A stretch of DNA of 64,000 bases from Micromonospora sp. WMMA1363 (GCF_030345795.1 NZ_JAUALB010000001.1:5882001-5946000), one strand, 5' to 3'; positions 1 to 9,812 are shown, counted from the stretch's first letter. Numbers and translations: made by a program. The notes: generated by a model from the letters alone, not told the origin.

Positions 1-90
1 GGTGGCGATCAGCTCACCGGTCAGGGGGCGCAGCGTGCCCGGGTACCCGGTCAGAGTTCGGTCCGGATCGTCCGCGATCGGCGACGCCAT
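1..90 (-). CDS. N-terminal fragment of an unidentified protein, running off the left edge
   Basis: Thirty codons are open on the minus strand from an ATG at 88-90 to the window edge, starting MASPIADDPDRTLTGYPG. Third positions are almost all G or C, as in real genes here. A good ribosome binding site (AAGGGA) lies seven bases upstream of the ATG. It is divergent from ftsK, so the roughly 110 bases between them should hold both promoters. The fragment is too short for a family assignment. Confidence 0.5.
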   Translation of the reverse strand, partial: MASPIADDPDRTLTGYPGTLRPLTGELIAT

Positions 91-202
91 GGGGGCATCC
101 CTTCTGAGGCGGATATCACGACCGGCGGCGATTCACGCTACGACGCGCGGACACGACCCGGAAAAGCGGCGATCTGCCGGGTGCCACCGTTAGGTTGATG
201 CT

Positions 203-2650
203 ATGGCGGGCCGTACCTCTCAGGCGAGCCGGCGGCGCGGCGCGTCGCCGCGTGGCACCACCAACAACCGTGCCCGCCAGCCGGCGAAGAAGGCCCGCAC
301 GTCCGCCCGGCGCCGCACCGCCGCACGCCCCGGACCCGCCGCCTACCTCGGCCGGGCGCTCGGAGCGCTGTGGATGGGCCTGGCGCACGGCACGGGCTGG
401 GCGGTGCGCGCCGCGGGCCGGCAGGCCGCCGCCGCCCGTGATCTGGACCCGGAGCACCGGCGTGACGGCGCCGGGCTGCTGGTCTTCGGCCTCGCCCTGC
501 TCAGCGCGGTGGCGATCTGGTTTTCCGGGGCCGGCCCGGTGGGGGAGCGGCTGGCCGACAGCGTCCGGCTCTTTCTCGGCGCGATCGCCATCGTGGTGCC
601 GGTGCTGCTGATGATCGGCGCCTGGCGGCTGATGCGTCAGCCCGCCGACCCCGAGCACCGCGGTCGCGGCCTGGTCGGCTGGGGGTCCATGCTGATCGCC
701 ACCGCGGCGATGCTGCACATCGGGCAGGATCCGGTGGACCCGGTCCAGCGAGACTTCGCCGGTGGCCTGGTCGGCGCCGGCGTCGGCAGTCTGCTGGAAC
801 GGGCGGTGACCGCCTGGGTGGCCGTGCCGCTGCTGGTCCTGCTGCTGGTCTTCGGGCTGTTGGTGGTCACCGCGACGCCGATCAACAAGATTCCCGAGCG
901 GCTGGGTTTGCTGGCCGACGCGGTGGCCGGCACGCCGCCCGCCGAGCAGGAGGCGGCGGTTGCCGAGAAACCGGCCCGTAAACGCCCGGCGAAGCGGATG
1001 CCGCCACCGGTGGAACCGGACGACGTCGACGACCTGGCGGGTGCCGACCTCCAGGACACGCTCGTGCTGCCCCGCAAGCGCCCGGCGAGGGTGCCGGCCG
1101 GCCGCAAGCCGGCCGAGCCCCCCGAACACTCGCCACTGCCCACGCGGGCCGAGCAGCTTGCCCTGACCGGGCTGGCCGGCGACTACGCCCTGCCCCCGGC
1201 GAACCTGATGAGCAGCGGTGCCGCGCCGAAGACCCGGAGCAAGGCCAACGACGAGGTGATCGCCGCGCTGACTGGCGTCTTCGAGCAGTTCGACGTGGAC
1301 GCCGCGGTCACCGGCTTCACCCGGGGCCCGACGGTCACCCGGTACGAGGTCGAGCTTGGCCCGGGCGTCAAGGTCGAGCGGATCACCCAGCTTTCCCGGA
1401 ACATCGCGTACGCGGTGAAGTCGCCGGACGTCCGGATCCTCAGCCCGATCCCGGGCAAGAGCGCGGTCGGCGTGGAGATCCCGAACACCGACCCGGAGAA
1501 CGTGTCCCTCGGCGACGTGCTGCGCTCCCGGGCGGCCACCAGCGATCACCACCCGATGGTGGTGGCGCTGGGCAAGGACATCGAGGGCGGCTACGTGGTG
1601 GCCAACCTCGCGAAGATGCCGCATATCCTGATCGCGGGGGCCACCGGCGCGGGCAAGTCGTCCTGCCTCAACTCGCTGCTGGTGTCGATCCTGACCCGGG
1701 CGACGCCGGACGAGGTGCGGCTGCTGCTGATCGACCCGAAGCGGGTCGAGATGACCGGCTACGAGGGCATCCCGCACCTGGTCACGCCGATCGTGACGAA
1801 CGCCAAGAAGGCTGCCGACTCACTGGAGTGGGTCGTCCGCGAGATGGACATGCGGTACGACGACCTCGCTGCCAACGGGGTTCGGCACATCGACGACTTC
1901 AACCGCAAGGTGCGCACCGGCGAGATCAAGGCGCCGCCGGGCAGCGAGCGGGAGATCCGGCCGTATCCGTACCTGCTGGTGATCGTGGACGAGCTGGCCG
2001 ACCTGATGATGGTCGCACCGCGCGACGTGGAGGATTCCGTCGTCAGGATCACCCAGCTGGCTCGGGCCGCCGGCATCCACCTGGTGCTCGCCACCCAGCG
2101 GCCCTCGGTCGACGTGGTCACCGGACTGATCAAGGCGAACGTGCCGTCGCGGCTTGCCTTCGCGACCTCCTCGCTGGCGGATTCCCGCGTCATCCTGGAC
2201 CAGCCAGGCGCGGAGAAGTTACTCGGCCGGGGCGACGGCCTCTTCCTGCCGATGGGTGCGTCGAAGCCGATCCGTATCCAGGGCGCCTGGGTGACCGAGC
2301 GCGAGATCACCGATGTCGTCAAGTTCTGCAAGGACCAGCGGGAGCCGGAGTTTCGGCCGGACGTGTTGACCGTCGCCCAGGAGGGCAAGAAGAAGATCGA
2401 CGAGGACATCGGCGACGACCTCGACCTGCTGGTGCAGGCTGTCGAGCTGGTGGTGACCTCCCAATTCGGCTCGACGTCGATGCTTCAACGCAAGCTGCGG
2501 GTCGGCTTCGCCAAGGCCGGCCGGCTGATGGACCTCATGGAGACGCGCGGCGTGGTCGGCCCCTCCGAGGGTTCCAAGGCCCGCGACGTGCTCGTCAAGC
2601 CGGACGAGTTGGAGGAGGTCCTGGTCGGGCTGCGCGGCGGCGACGACTGA
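203..2650 (+). CDS. ftsK: FtsK/SpoIIIE DNA translocase
   Basis: This is an 815-residue septal DNA pump that clears chromosomal DNA from the division or sporulation septum. A basic, proline-rich N-terminus (about residues 1-60) is followed by four membrane segments (near 88-108, 124-142, 157-172 and 203-226) and a linker rich in Pro, Arg and acidic residues. The RecA-like motor follows, with the Walker A motif GATGAGKS at 479-486 and a Walker B region reading LLVIVDELADLMM. The C-terminal gamma domain (about 745-805, QFGSTSMLQRKLRVGFAKAGRLMD region) is the winged helix that reads KOPS-type polar sequences. The length suits actinobacterial FtsK. Confidence 0.97.
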   Translation: MAGRTSQASRRRGASPRGTTNNRARQPAKKARTSARRRTAARPGPAAYLGRALGALWMGLAHGTGWAVRAAGRQAAAARDLDPEHRRDGAGLLVFGLALLSAVAIWFSGAGPVGERLADSVRLFLGAIAIVVPVLLMIGAWRLMRQPADPEHRGRGLVGWGSMLIATAAMLHIGQDPVDPVQRDFAGGLVGAGVGSLLERAVTAWVAVPLLVLLLVFGLLVVTATPINKIPERLGLLADAVAGTPPAEQEAAVAEKPARKRPAKRMPPPVEPDDVDDLAGADLQDTLVLPRKRPARVPAGRKPAEPPEHSPLPTRAEQLALTGLAGDYALPPANLMSSGAAPKTRSKANDEVIAALTGVFEQFDVDAAVTGFTRGPTVTRYEVELGPGVKVERITQLSRNIAYAVKSPDVRILSPIPGKSAVGVEIPNTDPENVSLGDVLRSRAATSDHHPMVVALGKDIEGGYVVANLAKMPHILIAGATGAGKSSCLNSLLVSILTRATPDEVRLLLIDPKRVEMTGYEGIPHLVTPIVTNAKKAADSLEWVVREMDMRYDDLAANGVRHIDDFNRKVRTGEIKAPPGSEREIRPYPYLLVIVDELADLMMVAPRDVEDSVVRITQLARAAGIHLVLATQRPSVDVVTGLIKANVPSRLAFATSSLADSRVILDQPGAEKLLGRGDGLFLPMGASKPIRIQGAWVTEREITDVVKFCKDQREPEFRPDVLTVAQEGKKKIDEDIGDDLDLLVQAVELVVTSQFGSTSMLQRKLRVGFAKAGRLMDLMETRGVVGPSEGSKARDVLVKPDELEEVLVGLRGGDD

Positions 2651-2873
2651 CAACGGTCGAGGGCCGTGGTGCCGATCGGCCACGCCGATCATCATGCCGG
2701 CCGGGCCGGGCTGGCGTCGGCCACGTACCGGCCCAGTGGCTCGACGCCGAGCACCGCGCCCACGAGGACAAGGATCGAGCAGACACGGGCGACGCCGCCG
2801 CGGGGCGCGCGTCGGTGGCGGTCGGCCAGGATCTCGTCCGTGGTGGGGCGCGAGCCGGCCGGGGCGTGGGGCG

Positions 2874-3188
2874 TCAGTGGTAGATCCTCAGGCCGACCAC
2901 GCCAGCGATCACCAGCAGCAGACAGGCGATCCGGGGAAGGCTGGCCGACTCGTTCAGGGCGACCATGCCGACGACGGCCGTGCCGACCATGCCGATGCCA
3001 ACCCATACGGCGTAGCCGGTGCCGACGGGGATGTCGCGGAGTGCGTACGCCAGGCCGGCCATGCTGAGCACGAGGGTGACGGCGAAGACCACCGACGGGA
3101 CGGGTCGGCGGAAGCCGACGCTGCGGTCGAGGGCGATCGCCCAGGCTGTCTCCAGGAGTCCGGAGACCACCAGCACGATCCAGGCCAT
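2874..3188 (-). CDS. SMR-family transporter, Gdx/SugE-like guanidinium exporter
   Basis: This 104-residue protein has four membrane helices. The conserved SMR glutamate (Glu13) sits in LLETAWAIAL, and the Gdx-type stretch PVGTGYAVWVGIG and the motif LNESASLPR are visible. Such proteins work as antiparallel dimers, and Gdx members exchange guanidinium for protons. The ATG at 3186-3188 has a strong GAGAGGTGA binding site, and an upstream-extended reading is not needed. The leader carries a guanidine-III-like element, which favours Gdx over quaternary-ammonium (Qac) function. The QacE alternative cannot be excluded by eye. Confidence 0.85.
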   Translation of the reverse strand: MAWIVLVVSGLLETAWAIALDRSVGFRRPVPSVVFAVTLVLSMAGLAYALRDIPVGTGYAVWVGIGMVGTAVVGMVALNESASLPRIACLLLVIAGVVGLRIYH

Positions 3189-3253
3189 CGGAGTCACCTC
3201 TCGTCGAGCCGCCCGTACCGTCGGGGCCGGGACGAGTCGATTCTGAGTCGCCC

Positions 3254-3300
3254 GGGGGCGTCGCGGCCTGACCGGGTACGCCCACCACTCGATTGGGGCG
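3254..3300 (-). promoter_or_regulatory. candidate guanidine-III (ykkC-III) riboswitch
   Basis: On the minus strand the leader folds into a GGGCGT/ACGCCC stem (3278-3283 with 3256-3261) enclosing a 16-base loop that begins ACCCGGTCAGG. The same stem spacing and loop start occur in the characterised Thermobifida fusca guanidine-III aptamer as I remember it. The 5' pseudoknot strand (normally CCGG) is not well matched here, the local sequence being CCCC, so the call is provisional. It lies about 65 bases upstream of the exporter start, where a translational or transcriptional switch would sit. Confidence 0.55.
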
Positions 3301-3330
3301 GAGCGCCAGCCCGCTGGCGGGCCGACGACG

Positions 3331-3336
3331 AGGCTA
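3331..3336 (-). promoter_or_regulatory. possible -10 element for the SMR exporter leader
   Basis: Read on the minus strand this is TAGCCT, fitting the actinobacterial TANNNT pattern. It lies about 30 bases upstream of the riboswitch-like element. A small hairpin (CCGCCAGC/GCTGGCG, near 3306-3320) follows it. No convincing -35 element was found. Confidence 0.3.
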
Positions 3337-3403
3337 GCACCGTGCGTGATCCGAACCACGTTGGGTGGACCTCAACTTGCCTTCAACTTGCAGTATTGCC
3401 GGT

Positions 3404-4366
3404 ATGCCGCTGTTCTTCTCCGACCCCGAGGTCACTGCCGCGCTCGACGCACCGAGGACGGTGGCGGCGATGCGGGACGCACTGCGGGCCGCCCACGACG
3501 GGCGGCTGGTGGCGCCGCCGCGGGCGGTGGCCGCGCTGGGTGGAGGGCGGATGGTGCTGACCGCCGGGCACCTCGTCGGCGAGTGGTACGGCTTCCGCTC
3601 GTACGACACCTTCGGGCACCCGTGCGGCGATCAGGTCGTGGTGCTGCACGATGGGCGGACGGGGGCGGTGCGGGCGATCGCGGTCGGGGAGGAGCTGGGG
3701 TCCCGGCGGACCGGGGGGCTGGGTGGGGTCGCCGTGGACACGCTGGCCCGCCCAGACGCGGCCACCCTCGGCGTGATCGGCTCCGGGCACCAGGCGTGGA
3801 CGCAGGTGTGGGCCGCCGCCGCGGTCCGACCACTACGCGAGGTGACCGTACATAGCCGCTCCGTCGCCCGGCGGGAGGGGTTCGCGGCCCGCGTCCGCGC
3901 CGAGTTGGGTGTCCCGGCCCGCGCGGTGGCCTCCGCCCGGGCCGCCGTGACCGACCGGGACGTCGTGGTACTCGCTACCACCAGCACCGTCCCGGTGCTG
4001 GCCGCCGGAGACCTCGCCCCGGGCACACACGTCAACGCGGTGGGCTTCAAGCAGGTCGACCGGCACGAGTTCGGCACCGATCTGCTCGACCGGGCGGATG
4101 TGCTGGTCACCGATTCGTCGGCGCAGGCGGGCGCGTACGACCCGCCGATGCTCGCCGCGCTGGCCCCGTACGCCGGCCGGCTGCGCGACCTGGGAGCGGT
4201 GCTGGCCGGGGCGGTCCCCGGCCGGACCAGCGCGGACCAGGTCTCGGTCTTCTGTTCGACCGGGCTGGCCGGCACCGAGGTCTTCCTGCTCGACCACCTG
4301 GTCCGGGTCGCCGTCCCGGCCGGACCGGCCGATCCACGCCGGTCCCGGGTGGCGGCCGGGACCTGA
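3404..4366 (+). CDS. ornithine cyclodeaminase / mu-crystallin family protein
   Basis: This 320-residue NAD(P)-dependent enzyme belongs to the family that includes ornithine cyclodeaminase, alanine dehydrogenase (Archaeoglobus type) and mu-crystallin. The Rossmann dinucleotide motif VIGSGHQAW is near residue 125, followed by REVTVHSRS and the family segment PGTHVNAVGFKQVDRHEF. The ATG at 3404 is preferred because the protein then begins MPLFFSDPEVTAALD, matching the usual family start; a GTG at 3365 is an in-frame alternative. It stands alone between the exporter and rimO, so its substrate cannot be inferred. Confidence 0.85.
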   Translation: MPLFFSDPEVTAALDAPRTVAAMRDALRAAHDGRLVAPPRAVAALGGGRMVLTAGHLVGEWYGFRSYDTFGHPCGDQVVVLHDGRTGAVRAIAVGEELGSRRTGGLGGVAVDTLARPDAATLGVIGSGHQAWTQVWAAAAVRPLREVTVHSRSVARREGFAARVRAELGVPARAVASARAAVTDRDVVVLATTSTVPVLAAGDLAPGTHVNAVGFKQVDRHEFGTDLLDRADVLVTDSSAQAGAYDPPMLAALAPYAGRLRDLGAVLAGAVPGRTSADQVSVFCSTGLAGTEVFLLDHLVRVAVPAGPADPRRSRVAAGT

Positions 4367-4488
4367 TGAGACCAACCGAGCGCGGACAGGACCTGTCAGG
4401 CAGACTCGGTCCGGTAGCCGCCGGTGGGTGAGCAACCGGCCGAGGGGCCTGCGGGCGCCGGGACCGGTTACCGGCCCGGTACCCTCGG

Positions 4489-5976
4489 ATGGTGTCCGCC
4501 ACCTCCCCTTCACCCGCCGACGGCCGCCGCGTCGCCCTGTTGACCCTCGGTTGTGCCCGCAACGAGGTCGACTCGGAAGAACTGGCCGCCCGGCTGCACG
4601 CGGACGGCTGGCAGGTCACCACGGACGGTGAGGGCGCCGACGTGGTGGTCGTGAACACCTGCGGGTTCGTCGAGAAGGCCAAGCAGGATTCGATCCAGAC
4701 CCTGCTGGCCGCAGCCGACACCGGAGCGAAGGTGGTGGCGGCCGGGTGCATGGCCGAGCGGTACGGGCGTGAGCTGGCTGACAGCCTTCCCGAGGCGCAG
4801 GCAGTGTTCAGCTTCGACGACTACCCGGATATCTCCGCCCGGTTGGGCGCGGTACTCGCCGGCGACTCGATCGACGCGCACACCCCGCGCGACCGTCGGA
4901 AACTGCTGCCACTCACCCCGGTCGACCGCCGGGAGACAGCGGTGTCGCTGCCTGGGCACGGCATCGCCGTCCCGGTCGACGAGCACACGCCGGCGCACCT
5001 ACGGCCGGTGCTGCGGCGTCGGCTGGACGGCGGTCCGGTCGCCTCACTCAAGCTCGCCAGCGGCTGCGACCGGCGCTGTGCGTTCTGCGCCATCCCCGCC
5101 TTCCGCGGTGCCTTCGTCTCCCGCACCCCCGACGAGCTGCTCGCCGAGGCCGAGTGGCTGGCCAAGACCGGGGTCCGTGAGCTGGTGCTGGTCAGCGAGA
5201 ATTCGACCTCCTACGGCAAGGACCTCGGCGATCCGCGGGCATTGGAGAAGCTGCTGCCGCAGCTCGCCGCGATCGACGGCATCGTCCGGGTCCGGGCGAG
5301 CTACCTCCAGCCCGCCGAGACCCGCCCCGGCCTGGTCGAGGCGATCGCCACGACGCCGGGCGTGGCTGCGTACTTCGACCTGTCCTTTCAGCACTCCAGC
5401 GAGCCGGTGCTGCGCCGGATGCGCCGGTTCGGCTCTACCGACCGGTTCCTCGAGCTGCTGGCCGGTGCCCGAGCCCTCGCGCCCGAGGCCGGCGCCCGGA
5501 GCAACTTCATCGTCGGCTTCCCCGGCGAGACCCGGGCCGACGTCGCCGAACTGGTCCGCTTCCTGACCGAGGCGCGGCTGGACGCGATCGGCGTGTTCGA
5601 CTACAGCGACGAGGACGGCACCGAGGCCGCAGGTCTGGGCGGCAAGGTCTCGGCCGCCACGGTGAAACGCCGATACGACCGAATCGGCGCCCTGGCCGAC
5701 GAGCTGTGCGCGCAGCGCGCCGAGGAGCGGATCGGGTCGACGGTTCAGGTCCTGGTCGACTCGGTCCACGACGATGTGGTCGAGGGGCGTGCCGCGCACC
5801 AGGCGCCCGAGGTCGACGGGTCGACGACGCTGGTCGCGCCGCCGGGCGGCGGGGTGGACCTGGCCGCGTTGCGCCCCGGCGACCTGGTCCGCGCAACGGT
5901 CACCGCGACCGAGGGCGTCGACCTGGTCGCCGTACCGGATGAAATGATCTCGGCGGCGCCCGGCGCGGCACGGTGA
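4489..5976 (+). CDS. rimO: ribosomal protein S12 methylthiotransferase RimO
   Basis: This is a 495-residue radical-SAM methylthiotransferase that modifies the conserved aspartate of ribosomal protein S12. The N-terminal UPF0004 domain has the cluster-binding cysteines in [24 protein letters not shown] and [10 protein letters not shown]. The radical-SAM motif is [15 protein letters not shown] (about residue 190), and a TRAM domain forms the last 70 residues. The phrase [12 protein letters not shown] separates RimO from MiaB. It overlaps the next gene, pgsA, by four bases (GTGA), so the two are co-translated. Confidence 0.96.
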   Translation: MVSATSPSPADGRRVALLTLGCARNEVDSEELAARLHADGWQVTTDGEGADVVVVNTCGFVEKAKQDSIQTLLAAADTGAKVVAAGCMAERYGRELADSLPEAQAVFSFDDYPDISARLGAVLAGDSIDAHTPRDRRKLLPLTPVDRRETAVSLPGHGIAVPVDEHTPAHLRPVLRRRLDGGPVASLKLASGCDRRCAFCAIPAFRGAFVSRTPDELLAEAEWLAKTGVRELVLVSENSTSYGKDLGDPRALEKLLPQLAAIDGIVRVRASYLQPAETRPGLVEAIATTPGVAAYFDLSFQHSSEPVLRRMRRFGSTDRFLELLAGARALAPEAGARSNFIVGFPGETRADVAELVRFLTEARLDAIGVFDYSDEDGTEAAGLGGKVSAATVKRRYDRIGALADELCAQRAEERIGSTVQVLVDSVHDDVVEGRAAHQAPEVDGSTTLVAPPGGGVDLAALRPGDLVRATVTATEGVDLVAVPDEMISAAPGAAR

Positions 5977-6647
5977 CGGCGGGCCCGGGCGGAGCGAGGG
6001 AGCCACGTGGTGAGGTGCCGGGGCTGCCACGGCGGCCGGAGCGGGATGCGTCGGTGACCGGGGCGGCGGAGCCAGCCCCGGTCCCGGTGGTCGCCCGGGT
6101 GTCCGTGGTCAACGCGGCGAACGCGCTGACGCTGCTGCGGCTGATTCTGGTGCCGGTCTTCGCCGTGTCGGTGGTGGCGTCCGGGATGAGCCAGCCCGGC
6201 TGGCGGATCGTCGGCTGCCTGATCTTCGTGGTGGCGTCGGTCACCGATCTGGTGGATGGGTGGATCGCCCGCCGGTTCGGCCTGGTCACGTCGGTCGGCA
6301 AGGTGGCCGACCCGATCGCGGACAAGGCGCTCACCGGGTCCGCGCTGCTGCTGCTCTCCTGGTATGACCTGCTGCCCTGGTGGGTGACCGCGCTGATCCT
6401 GGTACGGGAGCTGGGTGTCACCGCGGTGCGGTTCTGGGTGATCCGGCACGGCGTGATCGCGGCCAGCCGGGGCGGCAAGATCAAGACAGTGCTCCAGATC
6501 CTCGCGATCACCTGGTACCTGTGGCCGATGCCCGCCGCCCTGGCCGCTGTCGGCCCCTGGATCATGGGCGCCGCGGTGGCGGTGACGGTCGTCACCGGCT
6601 TCGACTACCTCACCCAGGCTCTGCGGTTGCGCCGCCCGTCCCACTGA
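5973..6647 (+). CDS. pgsA: CDP-diacylglycerol-glycerol-3-phosphate 3-phosphatidyltransferase
   Basis: This is a 224-residue membrane enzyme of phosphatidylglycerol-phosphate synthesis. The first 48 residues are polar and Pro/Arg-rich, an extension over the minimal family. The CDP-alcohol phosphotransferase motif D-x2-DG-x2-AR-x8-G-x3-D-x3-D is complete in the stretch [11 protein letters not shown] through [13 protein letters not shown]. Several membrane helices follow. The GTG start overlaps the rimO stop, and the rimO-pgsA-cinA order is common in actinobacteria. Confidence 0.93.
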   Translation: MTAGPGGAREPRGEVPGLPRRPERDASVTGAAEPAPVPVVARVSVVNAANALTLLRLILVPVFAVSVVASGMSQPGWRIVGCLIFVVASVTDLVDGWIARRFGLVTSVGKVADPIADKALTGSALLLLSWYDLLPWWVTALILVRELGVTAVRFWVIRHGVIAASRGGKIKTVLQILAITWYLWPMPAALAAVGPWIMGAAVAVTVVTGFDYLTQALRLRRPSH

Positions 6648-6727
6648 GAACGCTCCCCGGCCGGTCAGCGTCGGGCAGGATGAACACCGAGGCCGGGTGG
6701 GTGCCGCGGCGGCGGGAGGGCACAGGC

Positions 6728-7300
6728 ATGGACACGGGAACCGACGCCGAGGGTGGTCGGCCAGTTGGTAGCCCGGCGGCCGGCGTGGTGCACGGTCTGG
6801 TCGAGCGGCACGAGACCCTCGCCACAGTCGAGTCGCTGACCGGTGGCCTGCTCGCCGCGTCGATCGTGGAGATCGCCGGCGTCAGCAGTGTCTACCGGGG
6901 CGGGCTCGTGGTCTACGCCACCGACCTGAAGTCGCGGCTCGCGGGCGTACCAGAGGATCTGGTCGCCGCGCGGGGACCGGTCGACCCGGACGTCGCCGTG
7001 GCGCTGGCGGAGGGCGGGCGGCGACGGTGCGTCGCCGACTGGGGTCTCGCCACGACCGGGGTGGCCGGGCCCGAGCCGCAGGACGGCAAGCCGGTCGGGC
7101 TGGTCTACGTGGCCGTGGCCGGCCCGTCCGGCAGCGACGTTCGCCGGCTCCAGCTCGGCGGTGGCCGGGACCACGTCCGGTCGGCCGCGGTGATTGCGGC
7201 ACTACGGTTGCTGGCTGGGCGGGTTCAGACCGCGGAGGCGGGTCGCCTGGTGGACGGTGGTCCCGCCGGCCGTGATTCCGCCGGCGCCGGACGTCGGTGA
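6728..7300 (+). CDS. CinA C-terminal domain protein (nicotinamide-nucleotide amidase family)
   Basis: The product is 190 residues and contains only the CinA C-terminal (PncC-type) domain, which deamidates NMN. Typical signatures are [28 protein letters not shown], split here as [12 protein letters not shown] and [11 protein letters not shown], and [20 protein letters not shown]. The ATG at 6728 has GGGAGGG upstream at good spacing; an ATG at 6680 is in frame but less likely. The last 25 residues are a low-complexity Gly/Arg/Ala tail. It follows pgsA by 80 bases in the same orientation. Confidence 0.88.
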   Translation: MDTGTDAEGGRPVGSPAAGVVHGLVERHETLATVESLTGGLLAASIVEIAGVSSVYRGGLVVYATDLKSRLAGVPEDLVAARGPVDPDVAVALAEGGRRRCVADWGLATTGVAGPEPQDGKPVGLVYVAVAGPSGSDVRRLQLGGGRDHVRSAAVIAALRLLAGRVQTAEAGRLVDGGPAGRDSAGAGRR

Positions 7301-7437
7301 GGGATCATCCGATTCCGCCGGGCGGGGCGGGATGTCGGGCGGGCTCCCACCGGGTACGGTTGCGGGAAGGCTTCGGTGGTCGGGTCCGGATAGGTCCGGC
7401 CGTCGGGGCGTGGTGGTGTTCCCCCTGGGGAGGTGCG

Positions 7438-7890
7438 ATGGTCCTGCTACGCCGGGTGATCGGTGACGCGCTGCGGGCACGCCGGCAGGGGCAGCACCGC
7501 ACCCTGCGCGAGGTGTCCTCCGCCGCCAACGTCAGCCTCGGCTACCTCTCCGAGATCGAACGTGGCCAGAAGGAGCCGTCGAGTGAGCTGCTGGCCGCCA
7601 TCTGCGACGCGCTGGGCGCACGCCTGTCCGAGCTGCTGCGCGAGGTGAGTGACACGGTCGCGCTCGCCGAGCAGATGCCGGGCGTGCTGGTGCCGGTCCA
7701 GGAGGAGCCGGTCGAGCAGCCGGCCCCGGTGTCGCCGCCGGCCGTTCGTAAGGCCGCCAGCCGGGGCGTTCGCCAGGTCACCTCGGACGGCACCGTCTCC
7801 GTGCAGGTCCGTCAGGACTCCCCGCTCAAGGCGACGCTGCGCAGCACCCGGGTGCGCCCCGCCGACCGGGACGTGGTCTGCGCCGCCTGA
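7438..7890 (+). CDS. clgR: ClgR-type XRE transcriptional activator
   Basis: This 150-residue regulator carries one Cro/C1 helix-turn-helix ([29 protein letters not shown], i.e. [20 protein letters not shown] then RGQKEPSS). ClgR activates Clp protease and membrane-stress genes in Streptomyces, Corynebacterium and Mycobacterium. The protein ends VVCAA; a terminal Ala-Ala is the known ClpP degradation signal of ClgR. The ATG is preceded by GGGGAGGTGCG. The position just upstream of pspA and pspM matches the mycobacterial clgR-pspA-rv2743c arrangement. Confidence 0.92.
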   Translation: MVLLRRVIGDALRARRQGQHRTLREVSSAANVSLGYLSEIERGQKEPSSELLAAICDALGARLSELLREVSDTVALAEQMPGVLVPVQEEPVEQPAPVSPPAVRKAASRGVRQVTSDGTVSVQVRQDSPLKATLRSTRVRPADRDVVCAA

Positions 7891-8121
7891 TCCGGCCGAC
7901 GCTCCGCTCCCGGCCGGTCGTCCCTGAATTCGCCCTGGTCCGATACCGCTCGTCGTGGTCGGCGGCGGCCCTGCCACGTAGGGTTGATCGCGATGGTGGC
8001 GGTCCCGCTCGTCAACCGCGGACGCCGGGCTGGCATCCGCCTGGGACGATGGAGCTACTGCCGCACCCTGGCCGCCGGTCGTGGGCGGGCGGCGCGACGC
8101 TACTGAGGGGATACCGCGGAG

Positions 8122-9006
8122 ATGGCGAACCCGTTCGTCAAGGGTTGGAAATATCTGATGGCGCTCTTCGGCGCCAAGATCGACGAGCACGCCGATCCGA
8201 AGGTGCAGATCCAGCAGGCGATCGAGGAGGCCCAGCACCAGCACCAGGCGCTCGTCCAGCAGGCCGCCGCGGTGATCGGCAACCAGCGGCAGCTCGAGAT
8301 GAAGCTGTCCCGGCAGATGTCCGAGGTCGAGCGGTTGCAGGGCAACGCCCGCCAGGCCCTGGTGCTGGCCGATCAGGCCCGCGCGAAGGGTGACGAGACC
8401 GAGGCGGCGCGCTACGAACAGTCCGCCCAGACCCTTGCCACGCAGCTGGTCTCCGCCGAGCAGGCCACCGAGGACCTGAAGACCCTGCACGACCAGGCGC
8501 TCGGCGCGGCGGCGCAGGCCCGCAAGGCCGTCGAGAACAACTCGATGATCCTCCAGCAGAAGCTCGCCGAGCGGGCGAAGCTCCTCAGCCAGCTGGAGCA
8601 GGCCAAGATGCAGGAAAGCGTCGCCGCCTCGCTGGAGTCGATGTCGGCGATCACCACGCCCGGCACCACGCCGACGTTGGACGAGGTGCGCGACCGGATC
8701 GAGCGGCGCTACGCCAATGCGATGGGACGGGCCGAGCTGGCCGGCAACTCGGTCGAGGGCCGGATGCTGGAAATCCAGAAGGCAACGCTGGATTCGGCCG
8801 GTTCCGCCCGGCTGGAGCAGATCCGCTCCAGCATGGCGGGTGAGCCGCTCGGCGGCACGACCGAGCGGCCGGCGGCCGCTCGGTCCGCGCCGGACGCCGC
8901 TCCGGCCGCTCCGGCCGCCGACCCGGCGGCTGCCGCCCGACTCGACGAGATCCGGGCCAGCATGAGCCGGGAACGCGGCAGCGGGGACAGCACCGCCGCC
9001 GGCTGA
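8122..9006 (+). CDS. pspA: phage shock protein A (PspA/IM30 family)
   Basis: This 294-residue, almost wholly alpha-helical coiled-coil protein supports the stressed cytoplasmic membrane. It opens [20 protein letters not shown], the amphipathic membrane-binding helix, and continues with long helices rich in Gln, Glu and Ala up to about residue 220. The rest is a low-complexity Ala/Pro linker and a short terminal helix ([15 protein letters not shown]) that repeats an earlier motif ([13 protein letters not shown]). It starts 231 bases after clgR, a gap long enough for its own promoter. Confidence 0.95.
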   Translation: MANPFVKGWKYLMALFGAKIDEHADPKVQIQQAIEEAQHQHQALVQQAAAVIGNQRQLEMKLSRQMSEVERLQGNARQALVLADQARAKGDETEAARYEQSAQTLATQLVSAEQATEDLKTLHDQALGAAAQARKAVENNSMILQQKLAERAKLLSQLEQAKMQESVAASLESMSAITTPGTTPTLDEVRDRIERRYANAMGRAELAGNSVEGRMLEIQKATLDSAGSARLEQIRSSMAGEPLGGTTERPAAARSAPDAAPAAPAADPAAAARLDEIRASMSRERGSGDSTAAG

Positions 9007-9029
9007 GCGGCCCGGGTCGAGGAGGCGAC

Positions 9030-9812
9030 GTGGCAGACGAGCGTACGCGGTACTTCCGGAGGCTCGGTCGGTTGCGACGGTCCGCCCGCCGGTGGAGCGT
9101 GCTGGCGGGGGGCCTCGGTGGTGCGGCTGCCGTGCTGACGCCGTACGCCGGTCTTGGGCTGCCGGACGCGGCCTGGGCCGCCGGGGCGGGTGGGGCACTG
9201 GCGCTGGCTGCGTGGCGGTGGATCGACCTGCGGGCGTTGGCCACCCGACCGGCGCCGCCCGCGCTCGACCCCGTCGAGGCGGCGGCTCGGTCCCGGTCCC
9301 GGCTGGTCGCCGCGGTGGAACGGCTTCCCGTCGGGCCGGCTGTGCTGGCCGAGGCGCGCCGGGTGCGGTCGCGGGTCGCGCTGCGCGGCACCAGCGCGGC
9401 AGCGCCGTGGAGCCGGCTGGACCGGGCCGCCCAGACCTTTGCCGGCATGACGATCCGGCTGACCGGTCTGGCGGAGCCGGCGGTAGCCGAGGCCGCCGCC
9501 GCCGACCGTTCCCTGCGGGACCTCGCCGCCCGGGTGGCCAGCGTCGAGCGCGCACTGTCGCTCGCGCCGCCGGACGCCCGGCCACCCCTGGCAGAGGCGC
9601 ACAGGGTGCTCTCCGCGCAGCTGGAAAGCGGCGTCGCCGCGTACGAGCGGCTTGTGGTGGCCGCCGCTGGTTACGTGGCTGAGAACGCCCGACCGGACGG
9701 CACCGAGCATCCGGCGGCGGCCCGACTCACCGAGGCGACCGACCTGCTACACGGAGTCGCCTCGGCCCTCGCCGAACTGCGTGGCGTGAACTCCCCGTTG
9801 CACACTCCCTGA
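9030..9812 (+). CDS. pspM: PspM-like envelope-stress membrane protein
   Basis: The product has 260 residues, with two adjacent hydrophobic segments near residues 25-45 and 47-66 and a long, mostly helical cytoplasmic part. It fits PspM (Rv2743c), the membrane partner of ClgR and PspA in mycobacteria, in position, size and layout. Sequence similarity in this family is loose, so the call rests mainly on context. The GTG start is preceded by GAGGAGGCGAC, 23 bases after pspA. Its stop codon abuts the stop of the convergent gene with no spacer. Confidence 0.75.
   Translation: MADERTRYFRRLGRLRRSARRWSVLAGGLGGAAAVLTPYAGLGLPDAAWAAGAGGALALAAWRWIDLRALATRPAPPALDPVEAAARSRSRLVAAVERLPVGPAVLAEARRVRSRVALRGTSAAAPWSRLDRAAQTFAGMTIRLTGLAEPAVAEAAAADRSLRDLAARVASVERALSLAPPDARPPLAEAHRVLSAQLESGVAAYERLVVAAAGYVAENARPDGTEHPAAARLTEATDLLHGVASALAELRGVNSPLHTP

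Noticed and set aside
116..1777. 553-codon open frame on the minus strand opposite ftsK
   Set aside because: High-GC shadow frame. The composition is His/Arg/Gln-rich with no family motif, and ftsK on the other strand is certain. Many similar long antisense frames in the window were dropped for the same reason.
2692..2873. Minus-strand tail of an open frame after the SMR exporter, with one hydrophobic segment (SILVLVGAVLGVEPLG)
   Set aside because: It has fair codon bias and might encode a small membrane protein, but there is no ATG, GTG or TTG in a sensible position and no binding site.
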